From CAWIMX01 sp963792785 (GTDB lineage: Bacteria; Acidobacteriota; Vicinamibacteria; Vicinamibacterales; CAVVIG01): 64,000 nucleotides of DNA. The translations under genes were made by a program, and so were the position numbers. The stretch is from assembly GCA_963792785.1 (NCBI GenBank), contig CAWBXO010000004.1, positions 620,001-684,000 of the forward strand, in the 5' to 3' direction. Below the pieces are notes generated by a model. The model was given only the letters and a program-made list of their open reading frames with translations. It did not search any database and was not told the DNA's origin. Of this stretch, positions 1 through 8,849 are shown in pieces. Numbering within the stretch: position 1 is the stretch's first letter; each line of letters starts with the position of its first letter.

Positions 1-341
1 CGCTCCTGCACCTGCAGGCGCCGGCTGAACACGTCGACCAGCCGCGGAATCTTGCTCAACCCGATCACGCGCGTGGTCGGGATGTAGGCGATGTGGCATT
101 TGCCGAAGAACGGCAGCAGATGGTGCTCGCACAGGCTGTAGAAATCGATGTCTCTGACGATCACCATCTCGCTGTAGTCGACGGTGAACAACGCGCCGTT
201 GATCACCTCGTCCACGTCGGCGTCGTAGCCGCTCGTCAGGAAGCGCAAGGCCTTCTCGACGCGCTTCGGGGTGTCGCGAAGCCCCTCGCGCGCGGGGTCC
301 TCGCCCAGGTCGGCCAGCAGGCGCCGGATGAGATCCTGCAT
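1..341 (-). CDS. folE: GTP cyclohydrolase I (3' end beyond the left edge)
   Basis: Converts GTP to 7,8-dihydroneopterin triphosphate, the first step of folate and pterin synthesis, in the cytoplasm. The 113 residues in the window start at ATG 341. They contain the family hallmark SLCEHHLLPFFGKCH (about residues 69-83), whose CEHH supplies zinc ligands, then the conserved IPRLVD stretch before the sequence runs off the window. The second zinc cysteine lies outside. The start lacks the N-terminal extension of the E. coli enzyme, as in many bacterial homologues. No Shine-Dalgarno sequence precedes the ATG; instead a TAGAAT box lies six bases upstream, suggesting a leaderless mRNA. Confidence 0.93.
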   Translation of the reverse strand, partial: MQDLIRRLLADLGEDPAREGLRDTPKRVEKALRFLTSGYDADVDEVINGALFTVDYSEMVIVRDIDFYSLCEHHLLPFFGKCHIAYIPTTRVIGLSKIPRLVDVFSRRLQVQE

Positions 342-347
342 CCGTCT

Positions 348-353
348 ATTCTA
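348..353 (-). promoter_or_regulatory. -10 box of folE, leaderless type
   Basis: TAGAAT on the minus strand, with exactly six bases between it and the folE ATG. A transcript starting at the usual distance would begin at or next to the A of the start codon. No clear -35 hexamer is seen. Confidence 0.5.
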
Positions 354-510
354 CCTTTGGCACCTCCACTCCCCTCCTTGGCCCCATCCGAGGCCACCGT
401 CCGCCCCATCTCAACCTTGCGCGGCCGGCGCCAGGGCAAAAACGGCCTGAACGGACCGGCTCGCCTTGGCACGAATCCTGAACTCACGACCGCCAGAAAG
501 GGGGCGTCCG

Positions 511-903
511 ATGGCACTACCCGCCACGCTGCAGGTCGAAGCTGCGACGGTCGCGCCCGCGCTGGTGCTCGAGCCACCGGTACTGCCCGCGCACACGCCC
601 GCGACGGTGGTGGTCGTCGACGGCGGCGAGCACGTGCTCGATCTGCTGGAGACGGTCCTCGGCGCCGGCCCCTTCGACATCGTCGTCGTCGAGTCCAGCC
701 GGCACGCCTACTCGCACATCCGCCGGGTGCAGCCCGCCCTGGTGATTCTATCGGTCCGCTTCGAGGACCCGATGGGGTTCCAACTGCTCTCGATGCTCGC
801 GGCGGACGACGCCACCCGGCGCATTCCGATCCTGATCCACTCGGCCGGGGAGGAACCGTCGCCCTCGAGCGGCACCGCTTGGGACGGAGCCGCTATGCTA
901 TAG
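511..903 (+). CDS. receiver-like (pseudo-receiver) protein
   Basis: A 130-residue protein with the alternating strand-helix pattern of a response-regulator receiver domain from about residue 32 to the end. Start ATG 511 is chosen because GAAAGGGGG lies eight bases upstream. The first strand reads VVVVDGG, where receivers normally have an acidic pair. The third strand reads LVILSV, with Ser where the phosphorylated Asp should be. The late strand ends IPILIHSA and the conserved Lys is not evident. It therefore probably does not take part in ordinary phosphotransfer. It has no output domain and lies nine bases before a PilZ gene, so the two may act together. Function unknown; the receiver fold assignment is fairly sure. 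Confidence 0.72.
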   Translation: MALPATLQVEAATVAPALVLEPPVLPAHTPATVVVVDGGEHVLDLLETVLGAGPFDIVVVESSRHAYSHIRRVQPALVILSVRFEDPMGFQLLSMLAADDATRRIPILIHSAGEEPSPSSGTAWDGAAML

Positions 904-904
904 T
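899..904 (+). promoter_or_regulatory. -10 box before the PilZ gene
   Basis: TATAGT, overlapping the stop codon of the preceding gene and eight bases before ATG 913. There is no Shine-Dalgarno sequence in between, so the PilZ gene could have its own leaderless transcript besides readthrough. Confidence 0.45.
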
Positions 905-912
905 CGGGCTCG

Positions 913-1266
913 ATGCCGGGGCCACGCGGGAACCAGCGCGACACTGAGCGCATCGGGATTCTCGGCGAACTCAACGGCGAGGTGATGGTCTTTCAGCCGA
1001 TGGCCATCAAAGAGATCAGCGTCGGCGGCGCGCAGATCGAAACCAGCTTCCCCCTCCAGCTCGACTCCCTGCACGAATTCCGGCTCTCGCTCGGCGATCG
1101 ATCGATCATCGTGAAGGGGCGCGTGGCGTACTGCCAGATCAGCGACGTCGATCAGGAGCTGGTGCGGTATCGCTCCGGGCTCGAGTTCACCGAGCTCTCC
1201 GAGCGCGTGCAGGCGGTCATCACCGGCTTCATCGAGGCGATCAAGGACGGCCGGCGCGCCCAGTAG
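913..1266 (+). CDS. PilZ domain protein, probable c-di-GMP receptor
   Basis: A 117-residue single-domain protein. It has the two parts of the PilZ ligand site: RDTER near residues 9-13 (RxxxR) and EISVGG near 36-41, matching [D/N]xSxxG except that Glu takes the first place. The rest alternates beta strands and ends in a helix, as expected of PilZ. Such proteins bind cyclic di-GMP and pass the signal to motility, polysaccharide or other targets. It follows the pseudo-receiver gene by nine bases. The window also encodes a GGDEF cyclase and two HD-GYP proteins, so the second messenger is likely in use. The Glu substitution may weaken binding. Confidence 0.82.
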   Translation: MPGPRGNQRDTERIGILGELNGEVMVFQPMAIKEISVGGAQIETSFPLQLDSLHEFRLSLGDRSIIVKGRVAYCQISDVDQELVRYRSGLEFTELSERVQAVITGFIEAIKDGRRAQ

Positions 1267-1276
1267 CGAGCGGCCG

Positions 1277-2656
1277 TTAGCGCGTGATGACGGGCGGGTC
1301 GTCCCTCGACGTCGACACGTACGGCGCGACGAGGCTCTCATGGCCGGCGGCATCGACCGCCGCCACACCAAACACGTAATCGTCGATCTGCATGTTCGGC
1401 AGCACGACCTCCGTCACGTTCCCCACCAGCAGGTCGTGCTCCCAGTCGGGCCCCCAGGCTTCCCGCCAGAACACGCGATAGCCCGTGGCGCCTGGCGACG
1501 CGGTCCAGCGCAGGTGCGCGTCGTAGCCGCTCGGCGCCCGCGAGATCATCGCCCCGCCGCGCTCGCTCGTGACGCCAGGGGTGGGCGGCGCCAGGGCGAG
1601 CGTCGCCGCGGCAGCCGCGTTCACGCGGGCGTTCTGCGCCAGGTACATCGGCGAGATGCCCTCGAAGGTGTCGCGCGGGTCGTGCTGGCGCGTGAAGTTC
1701 TCGCGCGACTCGCGGAAGCCGACGGCCGCGAAGCCCGCCTGGTTGTAGGCCGAGTGATCCCCGCCGCGGTTGAAGCGGTCCGGACGCGCCATCAGCCGGA
1801 CGCGATGGGACGGCACGTACCGGGCCGCCCAGCGTTGGATGTACCGCGCCAGCTCGCGCGACGGCGAGTCCTCGGGGCCTTCCGAGTACACCCGGATGCT
1901 CGCGCCGTCCACGATCCCGTTCCCGCCGCGATCGTTGCCGACGATGTCGTTGTTGAGGACCGCGATGATCGGGATGTGTTCGCTGACGGCCTTCGCCGCG
2001 TGGAGGCGCGCGCCGAACAGGCCCTCCTCCTCCCCCGCGTGACACATGAACACGAGCGTCGCGTCGAACTCGAGGCCGCTCTGGCTGAAGACACGCGCCA
2101 GCTCCATCGTCAGCGCCGTCCCGCTGCCGTCATCGTCCACGCCCGGCGCGTCGGCGTTGTCGCCGGTGAACTGGAAATCTCCGTTGGCGGCGCGCGGTGG
2201 CGCCGTGCCGCCGTTCGACGCGGACTGGCCGCCGACGATCGCGATCGTGTCGTAGTGCCCGCTGACGTACACGCGGCGCGGGCTGCGGCCGGGCAGCACC
2301 GCCATGACGTTCCGGAGCTCGACGTCACGCGTGACGCGCGTGCCCTGCTTGGCGAGCTGGTAGGTGTCGAAGCTGACCTGGAGCCGCGGGCTGTAGCTCG
2401 CCAGCTCGTCGAAGATCCACTGCCGGGCGGCGCCGATGCCCCGCGTCGGCGAGTCCGTGGACGACAGCAGGTGGCGCGTCCCGAAACTCTCGAGGTGATG
2501 GAGCAGCTCGACGAGGTGGTCCTGGGAGACCCGGCCGACCAGCGCGGTCACCTGCGGATCGAGGTCCGGCGCCTGCGCGCGAGCCGATCGCGGCGCGAAC
2601 ACGAACAGCGCCGCGCAGGCGGTCGCCCCGGCCAGGGCGCGGGTCCATGGTCTCAT
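1277..2656 (-). CDS. secreted M28-family zinc peptidase with C-terminal fibronectin-like domain
   Basis: 459 residues beginning with a Sec signal peptide (cleavage likely after ARA-Q, about residue 28). The peptidase domain (about 50-355) has the co-catalytic zinc motifs of family M28: GHYDT, APGVDDDGSG, HAGEEEGLFGA, NNDIVGND and a final GGDHSAYN. The last 90 residues (YDAHLRWTASPGATGYRVFW onward) look like a fibronectin type III module, which may bind substrate or surface. It is expected to be an aminopeptidase acting outside the cytoplasm. It starts four bases after the GGCT gene stop, so the two are co-transcribed. Exact substrate unknown. Confidence 0.9.
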   Translation of the reverse strand: MRPWTRALAGATACAALFVFAPRSARAQAPDLDPQVTALVGRVSQDHLVELLHHLESFGTRHLLSSTDSPTRGIGAARQWIFDELASYSPRLQVSFDTYQLAKQGTRVTRDVELRNVMAVLPGRSPRRVYVSGHYDTIAIVGGQSASNGGTAPPRAANGDFQFTGDNADAPGVDDDGSGTALTMELARVFSQSGLEFDATLVFMCHAGEEEGLFGARLHAAKAVSEHIPIIAVLNNDIVGNDRGGNGIVDGASIRVYSEGPEDSPSRELARYIQRWAARYVPSHRVRLMARPDRFNRGGDHSAYNQAGFAAVGFRESRENFTRQHDPRDTFEGISPMYLAQNARVNAAAAATLALAPPTPGVTSERGGAMISRAPSGYDAHLRWTASPGATGYRVFWREAWGPDWEHDLLVGNVTEVVLPNMQIDDYVFGVAAVDAAGHESLVAPYVSTSRDDPPVITR

Positions 2657-2660
2657 CGCG

Positions 2661-3062
2661 TCACTTCACTTTCAGATGCCGCAGGTAGTCGCCCGAGGCG
2701 ACGCGCTGCGCGCGCCCGAGGGGGGCGTTGTAGAAGTACACCCAGGCGTCGAACACGCGGCCGTCCTCAAGCGTGACCGGGGTCTGCACGCGCGTGTAGA
2801 GGCTCGCGTCCGGCTCGCCGGGCCGGTATCCTTCAATCTCGTCGAGCGCCTCCAGGACCGCACCCGCGTCGAGCATCTCGTGCACCTCGCCCCACACCCG
2901 GCCCTCGTCCGCGGGCACGGCCGCCGGATAGATCCCCAGGTCGAACAGGGCCGCGCGGATCCAGCCGCGCCCCTCGGCCCTGAGGTGCGCGTCGATGCGG
3001 CTGCGCCCGGGACGGCGGAAGCCGCTCATCAAGGTGCCGTAGAAGAAGACGCGATCGGACAC
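2661..3062 (-). CDS. gamma-glutamylcyclotransferase-fold (AIG2-like) protein
   Basis: 133 residues starting at GTG 3062. The N-terminal VFFYGTLM contains the YGTL loop that binds the gamma-glutamyl group, and ALDEIEGY (about 73-80) holds the conserved catalytic Glu. A late YTRVQTPVTLEDG and DAWVYFYN follow the family pattern. Members release 5-oxoproline from gamma-glutamyl amides or related compounds; the exact substrate cannot be told. First gene of a two-gene unit with the M28 peptidase, which suggests peptide or glutathione turnover, but that is inference. A TACACT box lies ten bases before the start. Confidence 0.85.
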   Translation of the reverse strand: MSDRVFFYGTLMSGFRRPGRSRIDAHLRAEGRGWIRAALFDLGIYPAAVPADEGRVWGEVHEMLDAGAVLEALDEIEGYRPGEPDASLYTRVQTPVTLEDGRVFDAWVYFYNAPLGRAQRVASGDYLRHLKVK

Positions 3063-3072
3063 GACCGCGGGT

Positions 3073-3078
3073 AGTGTA
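3073..3078 (-). promoter_or_regulatory. -10 box before the GGCT gene
   Basis: TACACT on the minus strand, ten bases before GTG 3062, with no Shine-Dalgarno sequence between. The predicted leader is three or four bases. Confidence 0.42.
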
Positions 3079-3119
3079 CGGGAAAGGAACGGAGGGCCGG
3101 AAGGCCCTAAGACAATCTT

Positions 3120-4166
3120 TTACCGGGGGCTGGCGTTGTTCTGGAGAGCCTGGCCGAGCAGATCGAACACCTGGGACGGCACGGCGAACGAGAGGCGCAC
3201 GCTCGTGCCCTCACCCTCGACGGCCAGCGACTGGATCGCCGCCTGCAGCTCCGGACGCGAGCCGGCCTGAATCTTCGCCAGGGCCAGCAGGCCGCGCACG
3301 ACATCGCGCAGGTTCGTGGCGCTCGCCTCGTCGCGGGCCTCGGCCGTGAAGACGCCGGTGATGCCGCCGTTGATGTGCGTCCCGAGCGAGAACCACGTGA
3401 TGGCCGGCAGCCGCGCCATGACCGCGTCGGGCAGCTTCGCCTGCTCCGTGAGGCTGTCGAACCGTCCGACGACCCACGCGTTGTTGGTGGTGCTGAGCGA
3501 CCGGACGAGATCCATGAGCTCGGTGTTGTCGGTGACGTTCTCGCCGCCGCCCTGCAGGTCCACGGCGTTGCGGAGGAGAGTGGCGCCGCCGAGCGCCGCG
3601 AGGCCGGGTTCGAGGAAGGTGAGCCCGAACGCGACGTTGGCGACGTTCGGCGTATCGCCGCCGACGGCGGCCGCCTGATCGGGCGCCGCGTCGCCGAGCC
3701 GGGAGACGAACAGGCGCTTGCCCTTGTACTCCTCTACCGTGGCCCCGTGCGACCGCATCAGCCCCTCGATCTTCACGGGGTCGAAGCGTCCGCGCGCCAG
3801 GACCAGGCCGGACCCGTGGATGCCTTCGCCCGCCGGGCTGCTGTCGGCGAACGCGACGACGCGGTCGATGTCGTGTTCGAGGTTGATGCCGGTCTGGTTT
3901 TCGAGCTCCTGCTGGCCCTGCTCGCGGTTGGGAATGGACTCGAGGGCCTGGCCGAGGCGGCGCCGGACGTCGGAATCCATGACCTGGCGGACATCCGCGA
4001 AGGCGACGATGGTGGCGGTGCGGGGGACGTACTGGAGTTCATCGGGACCGCCCTGGACGGCGCCGACGCCGGGCAGGCCCACAAAATAGGCGACCAGGCC
4101 CGTCCCCAGCCCGACGACCAGGACGAGGACCGAAGCGATGACGAAATACCGGGTCTTCGCAGTCAT
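3120..4166 (-). CDS. membrane-anchored protein of unknown function
   Basis: 348 residues. Residues 5-28 form one hydrophobic segment (signal anchor) and the rest is predicted to be outside the cytoplasm. It contains DELQYVPRTATIVAFADV early on, two similar-looking alpha/beta halves and no catalytic motif I recognise. The opening resembles uncharacterised DUF3352-like extracytoplasmic proteins, only weakly. It starts 63 bases after the last gene of the ABC exporter cluster, on the same strand, so it may be an accessory of the exporter. TATAAC lies about 22 bases upstream with GGGAG nearer the ATG, so it may also have its own promoter. No frameshift is seen. Confidence 0.7.
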   Translation of the reverse strand: MTAKTRYFVIASVLVLVVGLGTGLVAYFVGLPGVGAVQGGPDELQYVPRTATIVAFADVRQVMDSDVRRRLGQALESIPNREQGQQELENQTGINLEHDIDRVVAFADSSPAGEGIHGSGLVLARGRFDPVKIEGLMRSHGATVEEYKGKRLFVSRLGDAAPDQAAAVGGDTPNVANVAFGLTFLEPGLAALGGATLLRNAVDLQGGGENVTDNTELMDLVRSLSTTNNAWVVGRFDSLTEQAKLPDAVMARLPAITWFSLGTHINGGITGVFTAEARDEASATNLRDVVRGLLALAKIQAGSRPELQAAIQSLAVEGEGTSVRLSFAVPSQVFDLLGQALQNNASPR

Positions 4167-4229
4167 GGGTCTGGCTCCCGTCTGAGATGTTATACGGAAT
4201 TGACGTGCCGGGCGTTCCCGGCGCCAGGC

Positions 4230-5069
4230 CTACTGTTCCAGCACGTACTCCCGCTTTTCCACGGCTCGCCCGGCGAGCCACAGCGTGACGGCCGTAATCA
4301 CGGCCAGGGCCGCGAGGCTCACCGGCACCGACGGCACTTCCCGGAAGACCTGCATGATCACGTTCAAGGCCGAATCCTGAGGCATCTGGTGCGTCACCAG
4401 CCCCTGCAGGTAGTAGGCGATGGTGGCGCGCTTCAGGTAGCCCGGCAGCAGCATCACGCCCGGCTCCCAGCCGAAGACGAAGATCAGGCCTGCCACGAGG
4501 GGCCGCTTCAGCCGCGAGCCGGCCAGGGCGAAGACGCCGCCGTAGGTCGCCAGGCCGATGGCCAGCATCGCGAGGTCCGTCACGAGACCGGGGAACGCCG
4601 GCGCGATGCGGCCGTCGCCGGTCGGCACGATGAGGAAGAACACGAGCATCACCGAGGGCAGCACCAGCAGCACCGAGCAGGCGAGGTACGCGAGGTACTT
4701 GCCGAGCAGCACGGCCGATCGCGGAATCGGCCGGGTGAACAGGTAGGTGATCGTCCTGTCCTCCACCTCGTCGGCGATGAGCGCGGTGCCGTAGAACACG
4801 CCGAGCAGCGGGACGATGAAGCGGATGTAGAGCAGCCAGATCATCATCCCGAACACGGCCTCGCCCGACAGGCGGGCGCCGTTCACCTGCAGCCCGGCGT
4901 TGCGCAGCATGTCGACCACCTTGACGACCCCGGCGAGCACCACGGGGCCGCCGAGCAGGAGCGCGAGAAGGACCGAGCGGCGCGACCAGAGCATCTGGCC
5001 GAACGACAGGTCGAACACGCGCAGGGCGGACACGCCGAGGGCGGGACGCGGCTGGGGTTCTTGACTCAT
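4230..5069 (-). CDS. ABC-2 type transporter permease
   Basis: 279 residues with about six hydrophobic segments, the first near 33-50. It has the ABC-2 permease signature around 98-125 (LIADEVEDRTITYLFTRPI followed by R and SAVLLGKYLAY), which couples to the ATPase. It is fourth in a run of ATPase-permease-ATPase-permease genes that overlap by four bases at each junction (ATGA type). The pair most likely forms a multidrug, lipid or polysaccharide exporter or a stress-related ABC-2 complex; substrate unknown. Intact, unlike the three genes before it. Confidence 0.88.
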   Translation of the reverse strand: MSQEPQPRPALGVSALRVFDLSFGQMLWSRRSVLLALLLGGPVVLAGVVKVVDMLRNAGLQVNGARLSGEAVFGMMIWLLYIRFIVPLLGVFYGTALIADEVEDRTITYLFTRPIPRSAVLLGKYLAYLACSVLLVLPSVMLVFFLIVPTGDGRIAPAFPGLVTDLAMLAIGLATYGGVFALAGSRLKRPLVAGLIFVFGWEPGVMLLPGYLKRATIAYYLQGLVTHQMPQDSALNVIMQVFREVPSVPVSLAALAVITAVTLWLAGRAVEKREYVLEQ

Positions 5070-5995
5070 GCCTTCACCAGGTATTTGAAGACGGCCTGCA
5101 GGTTGTCGTCCGGCGAGGTCACCTCATGGATGGCGCCGCGTTCGCCGGTGGACGCCAGGTCCGTCAGGCGGCGTATAGAAGGCGTCGGGCTGCCCGGTCT
5201 GCACGACCACGGCGCCCTCCTCGAACTTCAGGCTGAGCACATCGTCGTGGGCGAGGAACTCGCGCGCGAGGCGCGCGCGGATCGCTCGGCGCGGATGAAG
5301 ACGGTGTGCGGGTGCTCGTCGATGAGATCGCGGATCTGGTGGACGTTGCCCTCCGCCAGGATCCGGCCCTGGTTGATCAGGAGGATGTTCGACGTCATCG
5401 ACTCGATCTCGTGCAGGATGTGGCTCGACACGATGACGCTCTTGCCGGCGCGCGCCCAGTCCTTGATCATGGCGGATCGTCTTGCGCCGCGCCAATCGGG
5501 TCCATGCCCGAGAGCGGCTCGTCGAGGATGAGCAGCTCGGGGTCGTGGGCGATGGCCTGCGCGAGCTTCACGCGCTGCCGCATGCCCTTGCTGTAGGCGC
5601 CGATCTTCTTGTCGGCCGCCTCGAGGAGGTCGACCTCGCTCGAGCGCGCGCCGGGCGAGCTCGGCGGCCTTCGCCTCGCCGACGCCGTTCAGCCGCACGA
5701 GCGCGGTGACCCACTCGAGGCCGGTCATGCGGTCGTAGAACGCGTCCTGCTCGGGACAGAAGCCGATGCGGAAGTAGAGGCCCGGGTTCTGCCAGATGGG
5801 CTCGCCGAGGACCGTGATCGAGCCCTGGCTCGGCCGGAGCTGCCCGGTGACGAGCTTCATGAACGTCGACTTCCCCGCGCCGTTCGGGCCGAGGAGGCCG
5901 GTGATGCCGGGGGGCACCGACACGGTGACGTCGTTCAGGCCGATCACCTGGCCGTACCACTTCGAGAGGTGCGCCGCGGTGATGATCGCCGTCAT
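5066..5995 (-). CDS. ABC transporter ATP-binding protein (frameshifted)
   Basis: The ATPase partner of the permease at 4230-5069. Start ATG 5995 overlaps the stop of the preceding permease gene (ATGA), and its own stop overlaps the next start. In frame from the start: Walker A GLLGPNGAGKST (about residues 34-45) and the Q-loop region GFCPEQDAFYDRMTG. After about 5650 the reading passes through other frames that carry the expected LxxDEP region, the switch SSHILHEIES and the tail ending FKYLVKA. At least four single-base frameshifts (near 5650, 5470, 5280, 5173) break it. The full span of 930 bases fits the family, so sequence error is more likely than gene decay. Confidence 0.85.
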
Positions 5996-6837
5996 GCGAT
6001 CACCTCGACGCCGCGCACCCGCCGCTCGAGGACGACGGCGGCGCCCGCCACGAGCGCGGCGACCATCAGCAGCGACACCGGCCACGGCGTGTCGTACTGC
6101 AGCGGCAGGCGGAAGATCGACGTTGCCGACCTGCGCGAGATCGCTCGGGGATCGAGACCCACGAGATCATCGAGCCGCCCGTGACCGCGCGCAGCACGCC
6201 GTACAGCGCCTGGCTGAAGAAGATCAGCGCGGCGTAGAGGATCGCCGACGAAGCGGCTGCTCTTCGAGAGCGAGGAGAGCGCGAGCATCGCCGCCGACGC
6301 CACGACGCAGATCGAGCACCGCGAAGAGCGTGATCGCCGGGAAGAGATACACGTTATTGCGGAAGAACGTGAAGTTGCCGGCGAACACGATCTGGATGAC
6401 CAGCAGGAGCACGCCGGGGATCCACGTGATGAACAGCAGGAAGGCCATCAGGATGGCCAGCTTCCCGAAGATGTACTCGCCGCGGGTGAGCGGCTTCGAC
6501 AGGTAGATCTGCAGCGCGTTGGCGCGCCGGTCGTTGGCGATCAAGCCCGCCGCCGACGTACACCGTGACGAAGAAGACGAAGAGGAGCTGCTGGTCGAGG
6601 AACTGCCGGAACGTGTCGGGCGTGGGCGCGAGGAACGCGACCTGGGCCAGCGTTGGAGGACGCGTAGATCTGAACGGCGCGCACGACGAACGGCATCCAG
6701 GCCAGGAGCAGCAGCGCGAGGAACTGCCGCTTGGCGAGCGCGGAGCGGATGCCCGCGATGGCAATGACGGACCAGGCGCGGCCGCGCGGCACGCGCTGGC
6801 CCGCATACCGCCGGTAGCCCTGATCGTGAATCGGCAT
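5992..6837 (-). CDS. ABC-2 type permease (multiply frameshifted)
   Basis: Starts at ATG 6837 (MPIHDQGYRRYAGQR), whose first bases overlap the stop of the upstream ATPase gene. Hydrophobic segments and the ABC-2 coupling signature (RANALQIYLSKPLTRGEYIF followed by GKL) are readable, but in three alternating frames. Breaks are near 6660, 6545, 6310, 6245 and 6130. The C-terminal piece ends ERRVRGVEVIA at 5992 and overlaps the next ATPase start. The 846-base span fits one membrane protein of about 280 residues. It forms a matched set with the ATPase at 6837-7775. Confidence 0.8.
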
Positions 6838-7775
6838 CAGCGCTCACCCACCGCGCGGGCGAACACATCCTCGAGCGTCGGCACGCTCGGCCGCAGGTGG
6901 CGCACCTGCACCTTCTCGCGGGCGGCCAGGACGAAGAGCGCGCGGGGGTCGCCGTCGCCCGGCACGAACACACGCATCACGTCCTCGTCGGTCTCATGGC
7001 AATCGAGCCCCTCGGCCCGGAGCGTCGTGAGGAACGGCTCGAGTGCGCCGTCGGCCGTCTTCACCCGCAGCTCGAACACCTGGCCGCGTGCCTGCTTCAG
7101 CGACGTCGATCGGGCCCGACGCGGCCACGCGCGCCTTTGTCCATCACGATGACGTGCCGGCACGTGTACTCGACGTCGGGCAGCAGGTGCGACGAGAGGA
7201 TGAGGTTCACGCCCTTGTTGAGCGCCAGGTCGCGCACGAGCTCGAGCATCTCGTCGCGGCCTTTCGGATCCATGCCGTTGGTCGGCTCGTCGAGGAACAG
7301 GAGGTCGGGATCGTGCACCAGCGCCTGCGCGAGCTTGATGCGCTGCTTCATGCCGGTCGAGTAGGTCTCGACGTTGCGGTAGCGCGCCTCGCCGAGGCCG
7401 ACGTAGAAGAGCACCTCGTGCGCGCGCTGCATCGCGTCGGTCTTGGGCAGGCCGGCGAGCTCGCCGCAGTATGCGACAAGGAGACGGCATTCATGCCGGG
7501 AATGTGGCGCGTCGCTCTCGGGCATGTAGCCGACGCGGGCGCGGATATCGAGCGGCGCCGCGGCCACGTCGAGGCCGAGCACGCGCATCGTCCCGCGCGT
7601 CGGGCACGATGAAGCCGAGCAGCGCCTTGATCATCGTGCTCTTGCCCGCGCCGTTCGGGCCGAGCAGGCCGACCGCGCCGGCGGGGAACGCCGTCGTGAC
7701 GTCCTCGAGCGCCCGCTGGGCGCCGTAGGCGACCGTCAGCGTCTCGAGCGTGGCGACGGCGGGAAGCTCAGCCAT
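6837..7775 (-). CDS. ABC transporter ATP-binding protein (frameshifted)
   Basis: First gene of the exporter cluster. Start ATG 7775; Walker A GLLGPNGAGKST lies at about residues 37-48. The second frame carries the signature YSTGMKQRIKLAQAL, Walker B DLLFLDEPTNGMDP and the switch LILSSHLLPDVE. The third frame gives the C-terminal domain ending VPTLEDVFARAVGER at 6837. Frameshifts lie near 7590, 7490 and 7130-7105. The LEDVF-type tail is usual for ABC-2 exporter ATPases. A 939-base span predicts about 312 residues, normal for the family. Confidence 0.87.
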
Positions 7776-7825
7776 GTGTCAGTGGAATAGACGGTGGGCG
7801 CGCGCGCAGGTTCCGCACGGCCGGC

Positions 7826-8396
7826 CTACAGAGCGCCGCGCAGCCCCAGTTCCTCGGCGCGCTCGCGCAGCGCCGCGATCACGTTGCCGATGTGCTCCTC
7901 GAGCGGGAGACCCAGGATCTCGGCGCCGCCCCGCAGATCCTCGCGCTTCACCGCCCGGGCGAAGGCTTTGTCCTTCATCCGCTTCACGACCGACTTGGGC
8001 TCCAGATCCAGCACGCTCTTCGAGGGCCGCACGAGCGCGGCCGCGGTCACGAAGCCCGACATCTCGTCGCAGGCCCAGAGCGTCTTCTCGAGCAGGCTCT
8101 CGCGCGTGACGCCGCTGTAGTCGGCGTGCGAGAGGATCGCGCGCGTGACCCACTCCGGGTAGCCGCGCTCCCGCAGGATCTCGCAGCCGCGGAACGGGTG
8201 GTCCTCCGCCGACGGCCACCGCTCGTAGTCGAAGTCGTGCAGCAGCGCGACGATGCCCCAGGCCGTCCTCATCCTCGCCGAACCGGCGCGCGTAGCCCAC
8301 GACCGACGCCTCGACCGCCAGCGCGTGCTTCAGCAGGCTCTCGCCCGTCGTGTACTCGTGCAGCAAGGCCCACGCCGCGTCGCGATTCAGCTCCAT
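7826..8396 (-). CDS. HD-domain hydrolase (one frameshift)
   Basis: About 190 residues. The first frame begins MELNRDAAWALLHEYT and holds LLKHALAVE, the first His of the HD site. After a one-base shift near 8270 the second frame continues with IVALLHDFDYERWP (the HD pair), ILSHADYSG and a helical tail ending GLRGAL. This is the small stand-alone HDIG-type hydrolase often found in bacteria, presumed to act on a phosphorylated small molecule; substrate unknown. It starts 12 bases after the Nudix stop. TAAGAT lies nine bases before its ATG, so it may have its own start site. Confidence 0.82.
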
Positions 8397-8405
8397 GCCC
8401 CGGGC

Positions 8406-8411
8406 ATCTTA
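8406..8411 (-). promoter_or_regulatory. possible -10 box before the HD hydrolase gene
   Basis: TAAGAT on the minus strand, overlapping the Nudix stop codon and nine bases before ATG 8396; no Shine-Dalgarno sequence between. Weaker than the others because the gene also lies in an operon. Confidence 0.3.
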
Positions 8412-8849
8412 CCGCAGGGGCAACGCTTTCCGAATCACGGCGATCGCCGGCGCGGGCACACCGATCGCCTCGAGCTCGGCGAGCGGCACGAAGCGCGCGT
8501 CGGCCGCGTCGCTCGCGGCGTGCAGCACGCCACCCGTCGCCCGGCACAGGAAGTCGGCGATCACGTAGTGATACGTGACGCGGCCGTCGTCGTCCGCATG
8601 GAGGGAGTCGACGACGTCGACGAGTGGGCCGACGTCCACCACGAGCCCCGTCTCCTCGAGCAGCTCGCGCGCGACGGCGGCGCGCAGGGTCTCGCCGAAT
8701 TCCACCGTGCCGCCCGGGATCGTCCAGACGCCGCACAGCGGCTCGTGCCCGCGGCACACCAGCAGCACCGCGGGGCCATCGAACACGACCGCACCGACGC
8801 CGAGGACGGGGCCCGTATCGCTACTGCGCCGGCTTGGCGCGTCCGACAT
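8409..8849 (-). CDS. Nudix hydrolase
   Basis: 146 residues with a complete Nudix box at about 45-67: GGTVEFGE, then RELLEETGL, which binds Mg2+ and supplies the catalytic Glu. The N-terminal LGVGAVVFDG and the later YHYVIADFLC fit ADP-ribose or nucleotide-sugar type Nudix enzymes, but the substrate cannot be fixed from sequence. Start ATG 8849 lies 29 bases inside the end of the preceding PEBP gene, so translation may be coupled. It lies with an HD hydrolase in what looks like a small house-cleaning unit. Confidence 0.88.
   Translation of the reverse strand: MSDAPSRRSSDTGPVLGVGAVVFDGPAVLLVCRGHEPLCGVWTIPGGTVEFGETLRAAVARELLEETGLVVDVGPLVDVVDSLHADDDGRVTYHYVIADFLCRATGGVLHAASDAADARFVPLAELEAIGVPAPAIAVIRKALPLR

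Noticed and set aside
93..947. Long plus-strand open frame across folE and the receiver-like gene
   Set aside because: It runs antisense to folE and out of frame with the receiver gene; its Arg-rich composition is what high G+C sequence gives by chance.
1340..2776. 478-codon plus-strand frame opposite the M28 peptidase
   Set aside because: It mirrors the peptidase gene and has no domain or translation signal; the peptidase frame has all catalytic motifs.
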